In this document: piece after piece, positions 47,150 to 55,931 of the stretch
How positions within the stretch are numbered: position 1 is the first letter of the stretch
How the letters are laid out: the number at the start of each line of letters is the position of its first letter
Assembly: GCA_934141535.1 (NCBI GenBank)
Contig: CAKPCH010000003.1
Location: 95,868-159,867, forward strand
From: an uncultured Bacilli bacterium
GTDB lineage: Bacteria > Bacillota_I > Bacilli_A > RF39 > UBA660
Direction of reading: 5' to 3'
DNA: 64,000 nucleotides
The notes under the pieces: model-generated
What the model saw: the letters and a program-made list of their open reading frames with translations, nothing else
What the model was told of the DNA's origin: nothing
The model's database searches: none
Program-made: the position numbers and the translations under genes

Positions 47150-47821
47150 ATGTTAAAAGTTAATGGAAATGGTTTGTTAATTGTAGTATCAGGTCCAAGT
47201 GGTGCAGGTAAAGATACTATTTGTAATGAGTTAGTTAAAGAAAATGATAATATTTGGTTATCTGTTTCAATGACATCACGATCTATAAGAGGGCAAGAGC
47301 AGGAAGGCAAGGATTATTTCTTTGTAACAAAAGAAGAATTTGAAGAAAAAATAAAATCTGGTATTTTTTTAGAGTATGCTATATACAATGATAATTATTA
47401 TGGTACACCAAAAGATAAAATAGAACAGTATTTAAATAAAGGAATAGATGTAATACTTGTAATAGATATACAAGGAGCACTTAATATAAAGAAAATGATT
47501 CCTTCGGCACTCTTTATTTTTATAATGCCACCAGATATGAAAACTTTAAAACAAAGATTAATTGATAGAAAAACAGAATCAAAAGATAAAATAATTAATA
47601 GATTTAAAACTGCATATAACGAAATAAATAATTTTAAAAAGTATAATTATGTTGTAGTAAATGACAAAGTAGAGGATGCTGTAAATAAAGTAAAATCTAT
47701 AATACAAGCAGAAAAATGTAGAGTAGATAGAATAGAAGAGATTTATCTTGATAATAAAGAAGAGATAATACATGAAATATTAATGGATAAAGAATTTAAT
47801 AATGAAGAGATGAGGTTTTAG
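47150..47821 (+). CDS. gmk: Guanylate kinase
   Basis: A 223-residue enzyme (GMP + ATP = GDP + ADP). The P-loop is SGPSGAGKDT (16-25), with an aspartate where GMKs generally have glycine or serine; SMTSRSIRGQEQEGKDYFFVTKEEF is the GMP-binding region and DVILVIDIQGALNIKK the Walker B. There is a C-terminal extension of about 20 residues. AAAGGAATTGATATA precedes the ATG. The following methyltransferase starts one base later. Confidence 0.95.
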   Translation: MLKVNGNGLLIVVSGPSGAGKDTICNELVKENDNIWLSVSMTSRSIRGQEQEGKDYFFVTKEEFEEKIKSGIFLEYAIYNDNYYGTPKDKIEQYLNKGIDVILVIDIQGALNIKKMIPSALFIFIMPPDMKTLKQRLIDRKTESKDKIINRFKTAYNEINNFKKYNYVVVNDKVEDAVNKVKSIIQAEKCRVDRIEEIYLDNKEEIIHEILMDKEFNNEEMRF

Positions 47822-47822
47822 T

Positions 47823-48692
47823 ATGGAGCTTAGCAATCAATGGAAAGATTATGAATGTATTTCTGCAGGCAATGGGGAAAAGTTAGAAAGATGGGGTAAG
47901 GTTATTTTTAGAAGACCCGAACCTCAAGCAATGTGGAATATAGAAACAAATGATATGTGGAATAACGTAGATGGATTTTATCATAGATCAAATAAAGGTG
48001 GAGGTTACTGGGAATTTAATACAAAATTGCCAGAATTTTGGACAATAAAATATAAGGATTTAACCTTTAAAGTAAGCCCAACAAACTTCAAACATACTGG
48101 ACTTTTTCCAGAACAAGCAACAAATTGGGAATTCTCTATGAACAAGATTAAATGTGCTAAAAGACCTATAAAAGTATTAAATTTATTTGCTTATACAGGA
48201 GCAGCTACTATGGCAGCATCTAAAGCAGGTGCAATAGAAGTAGTTCAGGTAGATGCATCAAAAGGAATGACTGAATGGGCTAAAGAAAATATGAGGTTGT
48301 GTGGTTTAGAAAATAACAAGATTAGATTCATAGTAGATGATTGTTTAAAATTTGTGGAAAGAGAAGCAAGAAGAGGAAATAAATACGATGTAATTATTAT
48401 GGATCCTCCAAGTTATGGAAGAGGCCCAAATGGTGAAGTATGGAAATTTGAACAAAACCTAGATGTATTAATAAATGCTTGTCTAAAAATATTAAGTGAT
48501 AAACCTTTATTTTTCTTAATTAATTCTTATACAACAGGAATTTCTAGTACAGTTTTATATAATATATTAAAAACATCAATGGAACCTATTTATGGAGGGG
48601 TTACAAAATCAGGAGAAATAGGTCTTCCAATAACACACAATAACTTAGTATTGCCATGTGGCATATATGGAAGATGGGAATCAAATGATTAA
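47823..48692 (+). CDS. Class I SAM-dependent methyltransferase (COG1092-like, rRNA m5C type)
   Basis: A 289-residue enzyme. VLNLFAYTGAATMAASKAGAIEVVQVDASKGMTEWAKEN is motif I and the SAM pocket; DVIIMDPPSYGRGPNGEVW is motif IV with the DPPSY seen in RlmI/RlmK-type 23S rRNA methyltransferases. It lacks the N-terminal PUA domain of RlmI; the first 100 residues are a different beta-rich region (GGYWEFNTKLPEFWTIKY). The rRNA target is an inference. Overlaps the following pseudouridine synthase gene by eight bases. Confidence 0.85.
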   Translation: MELSNQWKDYECISAGNGEKLERWGKVIFRRPEPQAMWNIETNDMWNNVDGFYHRSNKGGGYWEFNTKLPEFWTIKYKDLTFKVSPTNFKHTGLFPEQATNWEFSMNKIKCAKRPIKVLNLFAYTGAATMAASKAGAIEVVQVDASKGMTEWAKENMRLCGLENNKIRFIVDDCLKFVEREARRGNKYDVIIMDPPSYGRGPNGEVWKFEQNLDVLINACLKILSDKPLFFLINSYTTGISSTVLYNILKTSMEPIYGGVTKSGEIGLPITHNNLVLPCGIYGRWESND

Positions 48693-49344
48693 TATTATTT
48701 ATGAAGATAATCATGTTTTAGTAGTTGAAAAACCTATAAATATTCCAGTTCAAGAAGATAGCAGCAAGGATTTAGATTTTTTAACACTCCTAAAAAATTA
48801 CATAAAAAAAAGAGATAATAAGCCAGGAAATGTATATTTAGGACTTGTTCACAGATTAGATAGACCAGTTGGTGGCGTTATGGTGTTTGCTAAAACAAGT
48901 AAATGTGCATCAAGATTAAGTGAGCAAGTAAGAAATAGAACATTAAAAAAAACTTACTATGCTGTAATTTTAGGTAAGCCAGAGAAAAGTGCTACTTTAA
49001 AAGATTATTTATTAAAAGATCATAAGACTAATATGGTTAAAATAAATAAAAATGGTAAAGAAGCTATATTAGATTATGAATTAATAGATACAAAAAATAA
49101 TTTATCTTTAATAAAAATAAATTTACAAACAGGTAGGTCACATCAAATAAGAGTACAGTTTTCATCACGTGGACATGCTTTATATGGAGATCAAAAATAT
49201 AATAAAAGTGCTAAACCAAAAGAACAAATCGCACTTTTTGCAAAAACTCTTACCTTTATTCATCCAACAACAAAAGAGAAACTAACATTTAATCTAGAAT
49301 TGCCCAAATCATATCCTTGGAATCTGTTTAATATTGTAAAATAA
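48685..49344 (+). CDS. RluA-family pseudouridine synthase
   Basis: A 219-residue enzyme with the catalytic motif VHRLDRPVGGVMVFAKT (aspartate of HRLDxxxxG) and the later LQTGRSHQIRVQFSSRGHALYGDQKY. No S4 domain, so it is a short RluA/TruC-type enzyme; its RNA target is unknown. ATG 48685 with GGGAA upstream inside the methyltransferase gene. Confidence 0.9.
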   Translation: MINIIYEDNHVLVVEKPINIPVQEDSSKDLDFLTLLKNYIKKRDNKPGNVYLGLVHRLDRPVGGVMVFAKTSKCASRLSEQVRNRTLKKTYYAVILGKPEKSATLKDYLLKDHKTNMVKINKNGKEAILDYELIDTKNNLSLIKINLQTGRSHQIRVQFSSRGHALYGDQKYNKSAKPKEQIALFAKTLTFIHPTTKEKLTFNLELPKSYPWNLFNIVK

Positions 49345-49377
49345 TTACTAAGTACTAGTGATTTAGTGCTAAAACTA

Positions 49378-49406
49378 TTGACAATAAGGAAGATACATAG
49401 TAAATT
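49378..49406 (+). promoter_or_regulatory. Sigma-A promoter before the 49.4-kb gene
   Basis: TTGACA (49378-49383), 17 bases, TAAATT (49401-49406). Confidence 0.6.
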
Positions 49407-49422
49407 ATAAGTAGGTGATAAT

Positions 49423-50067
49423 ATGTCAAATCAAAAATTAACACTTGAATTAAAACAAGAACCATCAAACAAATTAGAATTTTTTCAATTAGAAAATTCT
49501 GATGAAATCGAAACAGTTGATGAAATGTTGGCTTATTTAAGGCAATGTATAAGAAAAGGTAATTTAAAAAAAGGTACAGTTGTAAAGGATAATCTTTTTA
49601 CTAATTATGTTTTTGATATTAAAGGTTATAATTCTAAGACAGAAGAACAAACATCTTATCAAATAGTAGTAAAAGTAAATAATGCTGAAAAAAGATATCA
49701 CAAAGCAACTATAGCTTCATTAAATGATTTCTGCCTTTTATCAAAGAAAATAAGACAATTAAATAGAACAAGAATTGCAGCTGGAGTATTAGCGGGTGCA
49801 ATATTAGTTACAACAGCAGGACCAGTAATGGCTAGAGGTATAAAATCACTTAGTGATAAAGAAAAGGAATATGATAGAGGAAGATATACTCAAATACTGC
49901 AACAAAATGGTAGTGTTCCTAGTCAAGAAGAGTTAAAGCAACTTCAAGAAAAATACTATGAAGATTTGGCAAAAAGAGCTGCTGCTGGCGATGAAGATGC
50001 AAAGGAAGAATACAATCAATATTTAATGGAACAAGAAATAAAACAATCAAGAAATATGTCACGTTAG
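49423..50067 (+). CDS. Unknown protein with one transmembrane helix
   Basis: A 214-residue protein of unknown function. Residues 1-115 are soluble, with VDEMLAYLRQCIRKGNLKKGTVVKDNLFTNYVF; one hydrophobic helix (about 119-138, IAAGVLAGAILVTTAGPVMA) is followed by a charged, probably helical C-terminus with QEELKQLQEKYYEDLAKRAAAGDEDAKEEYNQYL. GTAGGTGATAAT precedes the ATG. It is monocistronic with its own promoter and terminator. Confidence 0.65.
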   Translation: MSNQKLTLELKQEPSNKLEFFQLENSDEIETVDEMLAYLRQCIRKGNLKKGTVVKDNLFTNYVFDIKGYNSKTEEQTSYQIVVKVNNAEKRYHKATIASLNDFCLLSKKIRQLNRTRIAAGVLAGAILVTTAGPVMARGIKSLSDKEKEYDRGRYTQILQQNGSVPSQEELKQLQEKYYEDLAKRAAAGDEDAKEEYNQYLMEQEIKQSRNMSR

Positions 50068-50078
50068 TGACTTTTTTT
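50058..50078 (+). terminator. Terminator of the 49.4-kb gene
   Basis: GTCAC (50058-50062), loop GTTA, GTGAC (50067-50071), seven Ts. Contains the stop codon. Confidence 0.8.
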
Positions 50079-50121
50079 GTGCAATAAAAAAATATAAGTC
50101 ATATATTTAATTGGTGATAAA

Positions 50122-50790
50122 TTGAAAAAAACATATACGTTATTTTTATTTATATTATTAATATGTTCATTTTCATTTGTAAAGGCAAAAACAGAAGAAA
50201 ATGATATGAATTTACTTGGTAAAGTTATTTATTTAGACGCGGGACATGGAGGTCTTGATCCTGGCACTATTTATAAAAATATCTATGAAAAAGATATAAA
50301 TTTAAGTATTTGTAAAAAGCTACAAGAAATATTAGAAAAAAGTGGCGCTATAGTATATTTAACAAGATATGATGATTATGATTTGAGTACATCTAATTAT
50401 GCAAGAAAAAAAAGTGATTTAAACAATAGAGTTAAAATAATTAATAATTCTAAAGCAGATATATACATATCAATTCACTTAAATTCAATTAAATCAAGTA
50501 CTTGGAGTGGTGCTCAAGTATTTTATGATGATGTAAATAAAAAAAATTTAGAATTAGCTAACTTGATGCAAAAACAATTAAAGACAGATTTAAAAACAAA
50601 TAGAGAAGTTAAAGAAATAAAGGATATACTTTTAAATAGAAAAGTAATAATACCAGGAATACTAATAGAAGCAGGTTTTTTATCAAATCCAAATGATAGA
50701 TACAAATTAAGACAAAGCGAATATCAATATAAACTTGCAGAATCAATAAAAAGAGGAATAATAAAATATTTTTCAAGCTCTAACATATAA
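50122..50790 (+). CDS. cwlD: N-acetylmuramoyl-L-alanine amidase, CwlD-like
   Basis: A 222-residue secreted Amidase_3. A signal peptide (about 1-22) precedes the zinc sites: IYLDAGHGGLDPG (first histidine), IYEKDINLSI (glutamate), IYISIHLNS (second histidine) and ILIEAGFLSNPNDRY (catalytic glutamate). There is no cell-wall binding domain, as in CwlD, which with PdaA makes the muramic lactam of the spore cortex. The neighbours dacB-type, spmA and spmB fit that role. TTG start at 50122 after GGTGAT. Confidence 0.85.
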   Translation: MKKTYTLFLFILLICSFSFVKAKTEENDMNLLGKVIYLDAGHGGLDPGTIYKNIYEKDINLSICKKLQEILEKSGAIVYLTRYDDYDLSTSNYARKKSDLNNRVKIINNSKADIYISIHLNSIKSSTWSGAQVFYDDVNKKNLELANLMQKQLKTDLKTNREVKEIKDILLNRKVIIPGILIEAGFLSNPNDRYKLRQSEYQYKLAESIKRGIIKYFSSSNI

Positions 50791-50805
50791 TTAATTGGTG
50801 ATATA

Positions 50806-51885
50806 GTGAAAAAAATTTTTTTGCTTTTAATATTATTTATTCCATTGTGTGTAAAAGGATTAGGTGGAAGTGCTAGAAGTGCTATATTAATGGATACAGA
50901 TTCTAATAGAATATTATATGAAAAAGATATACATGACGTTAGAAGTGTAGCAAGTATTTCTAAAATAATGACAGCAGTAGTTGCTATAGAATCAGGTAAA
51001 TTAGATGATGAAGTAACAGTTGGCTCTGAAATAAATAAAGCATATGGATCAGGTATTTATATAAAAGAAGGTGAAATATTAACATTAAGAGATTTATTAT
51101 ATGGGTTGATGCTAAGAAGTGGTAATGATGCAGCACTTGCTATAGCACACTATGTAGGTGGATCGGTAGAAAATTTTGTTAGTATGATGAATACAAAAGC
51201 AAAAGAGATTGGTATGATAGAAACAACATTTAATAATCCTAGTGGTTTAGATCAAGAAAAAGGAAACTATTCAAGTGCCTATGATATGGCAATACTAACA
51301 AGTTATGCTATGACATTAAAAGATTATAGAAATATTACAAGTACAAAAAAATATACACTTAAAACAAATAAAAATGTATATAGTTGGATAAATAAAAATA
51401 AACTTTTAACAAGTTATAAATATACAACCGGAGGTAAAACAGGATTTACAGAAATAGCAAAACGAACTTTAGTATCAACAGCTAGCAAAGATAAAATAAA
51501 TTTAGTAGTAGTTACATTAAATGATGGAAATGATTGGTCAGATCATAAAGAATTATTCGAATATGGTTTTTCTAACTATACCCATATAAATATTTTAACA
51601 AAAGGAAAAATAAATATATTAAATGAAAAATATTACAAATATAATGAATTATATATTAAAAATAATTATGGATATTTATTAGAAAATAGTGAAAAAGATA
51701 ATTTAGTTTTAAAATATAAATTAGAGAAGAAAAGAAAGATAAAAGATGATGATAAAATAGGTGAGGTTCAAGTATATTTAGGTGATAAAAAAATTCATAG
51801 TGAAGATATATTTGTAAAAACAAAAGTCATAGAAAAAAAGTATAATACTTTTCAAAAAATAAGGAATTGGTTTAATAAATTATGA
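50806..51885 (+). CDS. dacB: D-alanyl-D-alanine carboxypeptidase (DacB/DacF type)
   Basis: A 359-residue low-molecular-weight penicillin-binding protein. A signal peptide (1-18) is followed by the active-site SISK (50-53), SGN (105-107) and KTG (209-211); the C-terminal domain ends in an amphipathic membrane helix (FQKIRNWFNKL). Next to spmA-spmB, the B. subtilis counterpart is dacB, which trims cortex peptidoglycan cross-links. GTG start at 50806 after GGTGATATA. Its TGA stop overlaps the spmA ATG. Confidence 0.88.
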   Translation: MKKIFLLLILFIPLCVKGLGGSARSAILMDTDSNRILYEKDIHDVRSVASISKIMTAVVAIESGKLDDEVTVGSEINKAYGSGIYIKEGEILTLRDLLYGLMLRSGNDAALAIAHYVGGSVENFVSMMNTKAKEIGMIETTFNNPSGLDQEKGNYSSAYDMAILTSYAMTLKDYRNITSTKKYTLKTNKNVYSWINKNKLLTSYKYTTGGKTGFTEIAKRTLVSTASKDKINLVVVTLNDGNDWSDHKELFEYGFSNYTHINILTKGKINILNEKYYKYNELYIKNNYGYLLENSEKDNLVLKYKLEKKRKIKDDDKIGEVQVYLGDKKIHSEDIFVKTKVIEKKYNTFQKIRNWFNKL

Positions 51886-52463
51886 TAAATATAATATGGA
51901 TGGTATTAATTATTTTAGGTATTATTTATAGTATATTATCAGGATCTTTAGAAAGTATAAATAATACTATAGTTAATAGTACAAAAATTAGTTTAGATAT
52001 GCTATTAAAAATATTTCCAGTAATAGCACTTTGGATGGGATTAATGAAAATAGCACAGGATTCTAAATTATTAAACAATATATCTAAAAAATTAACACCT
52101 ATTTTATCTTTTTTATTTCCTGCAATACCAAAGAATCATGAATCATTTAGTTTAATTGCAAGTAATATGGTAGCTAATTTCTTTGGACTTGGAAGTGCTG
52201 CTACACCATTTGGATTAAAAGCTATGAAATCATTACAAAATATAAATAAAAATAAAAACGAGGCAAGCCGCTCTATGATTACGTTTTTAGTATTAAATAC
52301 GACTGGACTAACTATTATTCCAACTACAATAATTTCACTTAGAATGATGTATAAAAGTATAAATCCTACACATATAGTATTAGCATGTTTAATTAGTACA
52401 CTTATTTCTACAATAGGTGGATTAGTAATAGATAAAATATTTGCAAGAAGGTCTAAAAATTAA
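51882..52463 (+). CDS. spmA: Spore maturation protein A
   Basis: A 193-residue membrane protein with the nucleoside-recognition (Gate) domain: LWMGLMKIAQDSKLLNNISKKLTPILSFLFPAIP and SNMVANFFGLGSAATPFGLKAMKSLQ are characteristic of SpmA. With SpmB it is needed for spore core dehydration in B. subtilis and C. perfringens. ATG overlaps the dacB stop by four bases. Confidence 0.9.
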   Translation: MINIIWMVLIILGIIYSILSGSLESINNTIVNSTKISLDMLLKIFPVIALWMGLMKIAQDSKLLNNISKKLTPILSFLFPAIPKNHESFSLIASNMVANFFGLGSAATPFGLKAMKSLQNINKNKNEASRSMITFLVLNTTGLTIIPTTIISLRMMYKSINPTHIVLACLISTLISTIGGLVIDKIFARRSKN

Positions 52464-52980
52464 TTATATTTCTAATTTAATAATTCCTATAATTGTAGTT
52501 TTTATAATACTATATGGTTATGTAAAAAAAATAGATATATATGATTCTTTTATAGATGGAGTTAAAGAATCATTTTCAATGATAAAAAATCTTTTTCCTA
52601 CCTTTTTAGCGATGATATTAGCTGTTAATATATTTACTGAAAGTGGATTCTTAGACTTTATATTAAATATATTAGAACCTTTATTTAACTTTTTAAAAGT
52701 TCCGAGCGCTATAGTCCCTTTAGCACTTATAAGACCTATTAGTAGCAGTGCGTCTTTAGCTTATTTGAACAAGATTTTTGCAAGCTATGGACCGGATAGT
52801 TTTATAGGTACATTAGGTTCAGTAATACAAGGTTGTACAGATACAACATTCTATATAATTAGTTTATATTTTGGAAGTATAGGAATAAAAAAAATTAAAT
52901 ATAGTTTAAAGGTGTGTTTACTTGCAGATTTAATAGGTATAATAGCAAGTATATTAATAGTAACGTATTTTTTCCATTGA
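52441..52980 (+). CDS. spmB: Spore maturation protein B
   Basis: A 179-residue second Gate-domain protein: SFIDGVKESFSMIKNLFPTFLAMILAVNIF, LIRPISSSASLAYL and GSVIQGCTDTTFYIISLYFGSIGIKK are typical of SpmB. The start is uncertain: TTG 52441 has no binding site, whereas AGAAGGT (52446-52452) points to a position near 52459, where only ATT is in frame. The gene overlaps the end of spmA. Confidence 0.88.
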   Translation: MQEGLKINYISNLIIPIIVVFIILYGYVKKIDIYDSFIDGVKESFSMIKNLFPTFLAMILAVNIFTESGFLDFILNILEPLFNFLKVPSAIVPLALIRPISSSASLAYLNKIFASYGPDSFIGTLGSVIQGCTDTTFYIISLYFGSIGIKKIKYSLKVCLLADLIGIIASILIVTYFFH

Positions 52981-53005
52981 TAAAAAAAAATAAATAAGGT
53001 ATAAT
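52977..53005 (+). promoter_or_regulatory. Sigma-A promoter of rluB
   Basis: TTGATA (52977-52982), 17 bases, TATAAT (53000-53005). It overlaps the stop codon of spmB and gives rluB expression outside sporulation. Confidence 0.75.
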
Positions 53006-53021
53006 ACTTCTAGGTGATTTT

Positions 53022-53747
53022 ATGGAAAGATTACAAAAAATTATAGCAACCTCAGGTTATTGTTCAAGAAGAAAAGCAGAAGAATTAATAGAAAAAGGCA
53101 AAGTTAAGGTTAACGGTAATATAATTAAAGAAATGGGTTATAAAGCTAGTTATGAAGATTTTATAGAGGTAGAAGGCAATCCTATAAATCAAAAAGAAGA
53201 TAAAGTATATTACTTATTAAATAAACCAAGAGGAGTTGTTAGTGCCTCAAGTGATGATAAGGGTAGAAAAACCGTTGTAGATTTAGTTAAAACAACTAAA
53301 AGAATATATCCAGTAGGTAGATTAGATTATGATACAACAGGTCTTATAATACTTACAAATGATGGTGAATTAACAAACTTTTTAATACATCCAAAGAATA
53401 ATATAGAAAAAGTATATGTTGCTAAAATAAAAGGATTAATTACTAAAGATGATTTAAAGAAACTTTGTAAAGGCGTATTTATTGATGGCAAAAAAACAAG
53501 TTCTGCAAAAGCTAAAATATTAAAATTAGATAGAAAAACAAATACTAGTGTGGTAGAATTAATAATTCATGAAGGAAGAAATCATCAAGTAAAGAAAATG
53601 TTTGAAGCAATAGGCTATAATGTTATAAAATTAAAAAGAGAGAGTATTGCATTTTTAACATTAGATGGCATAAAATCAGGAGAATATAGGCAACTAAGCA
53701 TAAAAGAAGTAAAAATGTTATATGCGCAAAAAAATAATCAAGACTAG
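53022..53747 (+). CDS. rluB: Pseudouridine synthase RluB family
   Basis: A 241-residue RsuA-family enzyme: an S4 domain (MERLQKIIATSGYCSRRKAEELIEKGKVKVNG) followed by the catalytic GRLDYDTTGLIILTNDG (aspartate in RLDYxTxGL) and HEGRNHQVKKMFEAIGY. RluB modifies 23S rRNA helix 89 region. In B. subtilis rluB (ypuL) also follows spmAB. GGTGATTTT precedes the ATG. Confidence 0.93.
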   Translation: MERLQKIIATSGYCSRRKAEELIEKGKVKVNGNIIKEMGYKASYEDFIEVEGNPINQKEDKVYYLLNKPRGVVSASSDDKGRKTVVDLVKTTKRIYPVGRLDYDTTGLIILTNDGELTNFLIHPKNNIEKVYVAKIKGLITKDDLKKLCKGVFIDGKKTSSAKAKILKLDRKTNTSVVELIIHEGRNHQVKKMFEAIGYNVIKLKRESIAFLTLDGIKSGEYRQLSIKEVKMLYAQKNNQD

Positions 53748-53765
53748 TTTCTTGATTATTTTTCT
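53731..53765. terminator. Bidirectional terminator between rluB and ferredoxin
   Basis: AAAATAATCAAG (53731-53742) and CTTGATTATTTT (53751-53762) are perfect 12-bp arms with an eight-base loop and T runs on both strands. Confidence 0.88.
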
Positions 53766-53950
53766 ATTTCCTCAATAGCACTTGTAGGACAACCTTCTAA
53801 TGCATCTAATGCATCTTCTTTTAAATCCTCACCAATATCTTCTATTTTAGCCCCTGCAAGACCATCATCCTCAATTTCAAAAACTTCAGGACATACTGCT
53901 TGACAAGCACCACAACCAATACATAAATCTTTATTAACTTTTAATTTCAT
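53756..53950 (-). CDS. Small [4Fe-4S] ferredoxin
   Basis: A 64-residue ferredoxin: VNKDLCIGCGACQAVCPEVF (C-x2-C-x2-C-x3-C) and ALEGCPTSAI supply the cysteines. The single-cluster arrangement with an acidic middle (EDDGLAGAKIEDIGEDLKED) resembles Bacillus Fer. It passes electrons to unknown partners; in B. subtilis fer lies elsewhere. ATG 53950 with AGGAGGAAATTT; longer upstream frames are not supported. Confidence 0.93.
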   Translation of the reverse strand: MKLKVNKDLCIGCGACQAVCPEVFEIEDDGLAGAKIEDIGEDLKEDALDALEGCPTSAIEEIEK

Positions 53951-54061
53951 AAATTTCCTCCTATAAAAATTATAATTAAATAAAGACAAAAAATCAATAA
54001 AAATTAAGTAACTTATTTCAGTTTTACAAAAAATGTGATATATTATTATTAGGGTGATATT

Positions 54062-54838
54062 ATGGCTAGTAGGATGGATAGATATAGTAAACAAGAATTG
54101 ATGACATCAGGTCGTAGTACAAAAAATAAAGATTTGTATAAACAAATAGAAAATTTGGAGACTTATACTAATATAGAAGGTGTAGCAACCATAGAAAAAA
54201 CTAATGAGATAGATATTACCAAAGTACAAGAGATGCTAAAGAACAGAGAAAATTATAAGAAACAAAGACAATTCAGACCATTTATAAAAGAAGAGGTTGT
54301 AAGCGAGAAACAAGAAGATGAACAAATAGAAGAAACAAAAAATTATAACATTAATGATCTTTTAATGAAGGCAAAAGCTCAAGAACAAAAAACTAAAACA
54401 TACAGAAAACTTGATGAAAAACAAATAGAGTTATTAAAAAGTTTAAATAGAAAAAATAATGAATATGATGTCATACAAGAAGAAAAAGAATTAAAGGAAT
54501 TAATTAATACTATTTCAAGTAATAAAGAATTAAATGAACTTTCTAAAACTAATGATGATGTTGGACTTCTTGATGAACTAAAATCAGATACAATGGTAGG
54601 AGATGCATCTTCAATAAAAAAAATAATTGAAGAAGAGAAAAAAGATGTTAGTGAAGATGAAAATACACAAATAGATAAATCATTTTATACTTCAAGTTTT
54701 GGATTTACTTCAAATGATTTTGAAGAGTTAAAAAACATGAATCATACAATAAAAAAGAGTAATAAATTTATAATAATATTACTTATTATATTAATTGCTC
54801 TTGTAATTGGTACAGTAATATTTTTTCTAGTTAAATAA
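54062..54838 (+). CDS. Unknown tail-anchored, coiled-coil-rich protein
   Basis: A 258-residue protein of unknown function. It is highly charged, with probable coiled-coil or disordered stretches (VQEMLKNRENYKKQR; QEEKELKELINTISS), and ends in a single transmembrane helix (about 236-257, FIIILLIILIALVIGTVIFF), so the body faces the cytoplasm. No enzymatic motif is present. Such tail-anchored proteins are sometimes part of division or envelope complexes, which cannot be judged here. GGGTGATATT precedes the ATG. Confidence 0.7.
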   Translation: MASRMDRYSKQELMTSGRSTKNKDLYKQIENLETYTNIEGVATIEKTNEIDITKVQEMLKNRENYKKQRQFRPFIKEEVVSEKQEDEQIEETKNYNINDLLMKAKAQEQKTKTYRKLDEKQIELLKSLNRKNNEYDVIQEEKELKELINTISSNKELNELSKTNDDVGLLDELKSDTMVGDASSIKKIIEEEKKDVSEDENTQIDKSFYTSSFGFTSNDFEELKNMNHTIKKSNKFIIILLIILIALVIGTVIFFLVK

Positions 54839-54840
54839 AG

Positions 54841-54868
54841 ATGAGTAATTAATTTTTACTCATTTTTA
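54841..54868. terminator. Bidirectional terminator before the ger operon end
   Basis: ATGAGTAA (54841-54848) and TTACTCAT (54856-54863), then Ts; A-rich upstream for the other strand. Confidence 0.8.
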
Positions 54869-55931
54869 TTTTTATAGAAATAACACTAATTATAATAATA
54901 GATAAAATAGTGCTTAATAAAGGTATTCTATCTTTAATAATCATATCTACTAATGTGTTGTTTTTTGATAAAATAACAGTTGCAATAACTATAAAAAAAG
55001 ATAAGATAAGATAAGTTTTATTTTGCTTTTTAATATTAAATAAAGACTTAATATTATCTGAAATAAAATAAATTATAAATACAATAGACATAAAAATATC
55101 TATTATTAGTTGCATAACTAAAATACTTTCTATTCTTGATGACAAACCAATTAAAGAAATATATTTTAATACATGAAATTCAGGATATTCAAATAAAAGT
55201 GTTAATTCATATCCAAATGTAGAAACGGTTACAAATATAATAAAGAATATGGTAGTTATACTGATAAGATAAAATATAGTAAGTGTTTTTTTTATTTTTG
55301 GATTTTCAATATTACATTTAGGTATAACAAGGGTGGGAAAGAGCGCTATAATATTGTATCCATAAAATGTTTCTAGTGCCTTTAAATAATCATTTGGTTT
55401 AGAATTTAGTATAGGCATTAAGTTTTTAAGATTTATATTTGGTATCATAGCTATTAAATTAAATATAAAAAGGAATATTGAAAAATAAAAAAGTATAACT
55501 CCAGTTCTGCCTATTGTATTTAATCCTTTAAATAATAAATATATAGCAGCACCCATAAATGCTATAGCAATTATATATATAGGAGTCTTAGGTAAGAATT
55601 GGCTTTTTATAAAATTACTTAAATTTAACAAGTTTAAAATACAAAGTGCTACAGACATTAAAGTTATTAATACAATTAAAATAATACTTAATTTAGATTT
55701 AAAAAGTTCTTTTAATTTATTAGCAACATTTTCATTTTCTTTGTATTTTGAAATATAATCTATCAAAAAAATAAATATTAGACCAGGAATTATACTTAAT
55801 ATAGGTATTATCCAACAATCTTGTCTCATAGCATTTACTATTGCATTAAAAGTTTCACCTATAAGAAAAGCTCTGACCATAAAATAATTAAGAGTACCTA
55901 TTTCTAAATTAGTTAATTTTTTCTTTATCAT
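54849..55931 (-). CDS. gerKB: Spore germination protein, GerAB/GerKB permease subunit
   Basis: A 360-residue protein with ten hydrophobic segments and the GerAB/APC-like layout: LEIGTLNYFMVRAFLIGETFN, DCWIIPILSIIPGLIFIFLID and ALETFYGYNIIALFPTLVIPK. GerAB-type subunits bind the germinant. TM1 usually contains the unwound Gly-x-Gly; here it is GTLNYFM. ATG 55931 after TGGAGGAAACAT. Third gene of the A-C-B operon and its start overlaps the end of the C gene. Confidence 0.9.
   Translation of the reverse strand: MIKKKLTNLEIGTLNYFMVRAFLIGETFNAIVNAMRQDCWIIPILSIIPGLIFIFLIDYISKYKENENVANKLKELFKSKLSIILIVLITLMSVALCILNLLNLSNFIKSQFLPKTPIYIIAIAFMGAAIYLLFKGLNTIGRTGVILFYFSIFLFIFNLIAMIPNINLKNLMPILNSKPNDYLKALETFYGYNIIALFPTLVIPKCNIENPKIKKTLTIFYLISITTIFFIIFVTVSTFGYELTLLFEYPEFHVLKYISLIGLSSRIESILVMQLIIDIFMSIVFIIYFISDNIKSLFNIKKQNKTYLILSFFIVIATVILSKNNTLVDMIIKDRIPLLSTILSIIIISVISIKIKMSKN

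Noticed and set aside
47195..47225. Guanylate kinase as inactive because of GKDT in the P-loop
   Set aside because: The lysine and threonine are kept and the differing position is variable in this fold.
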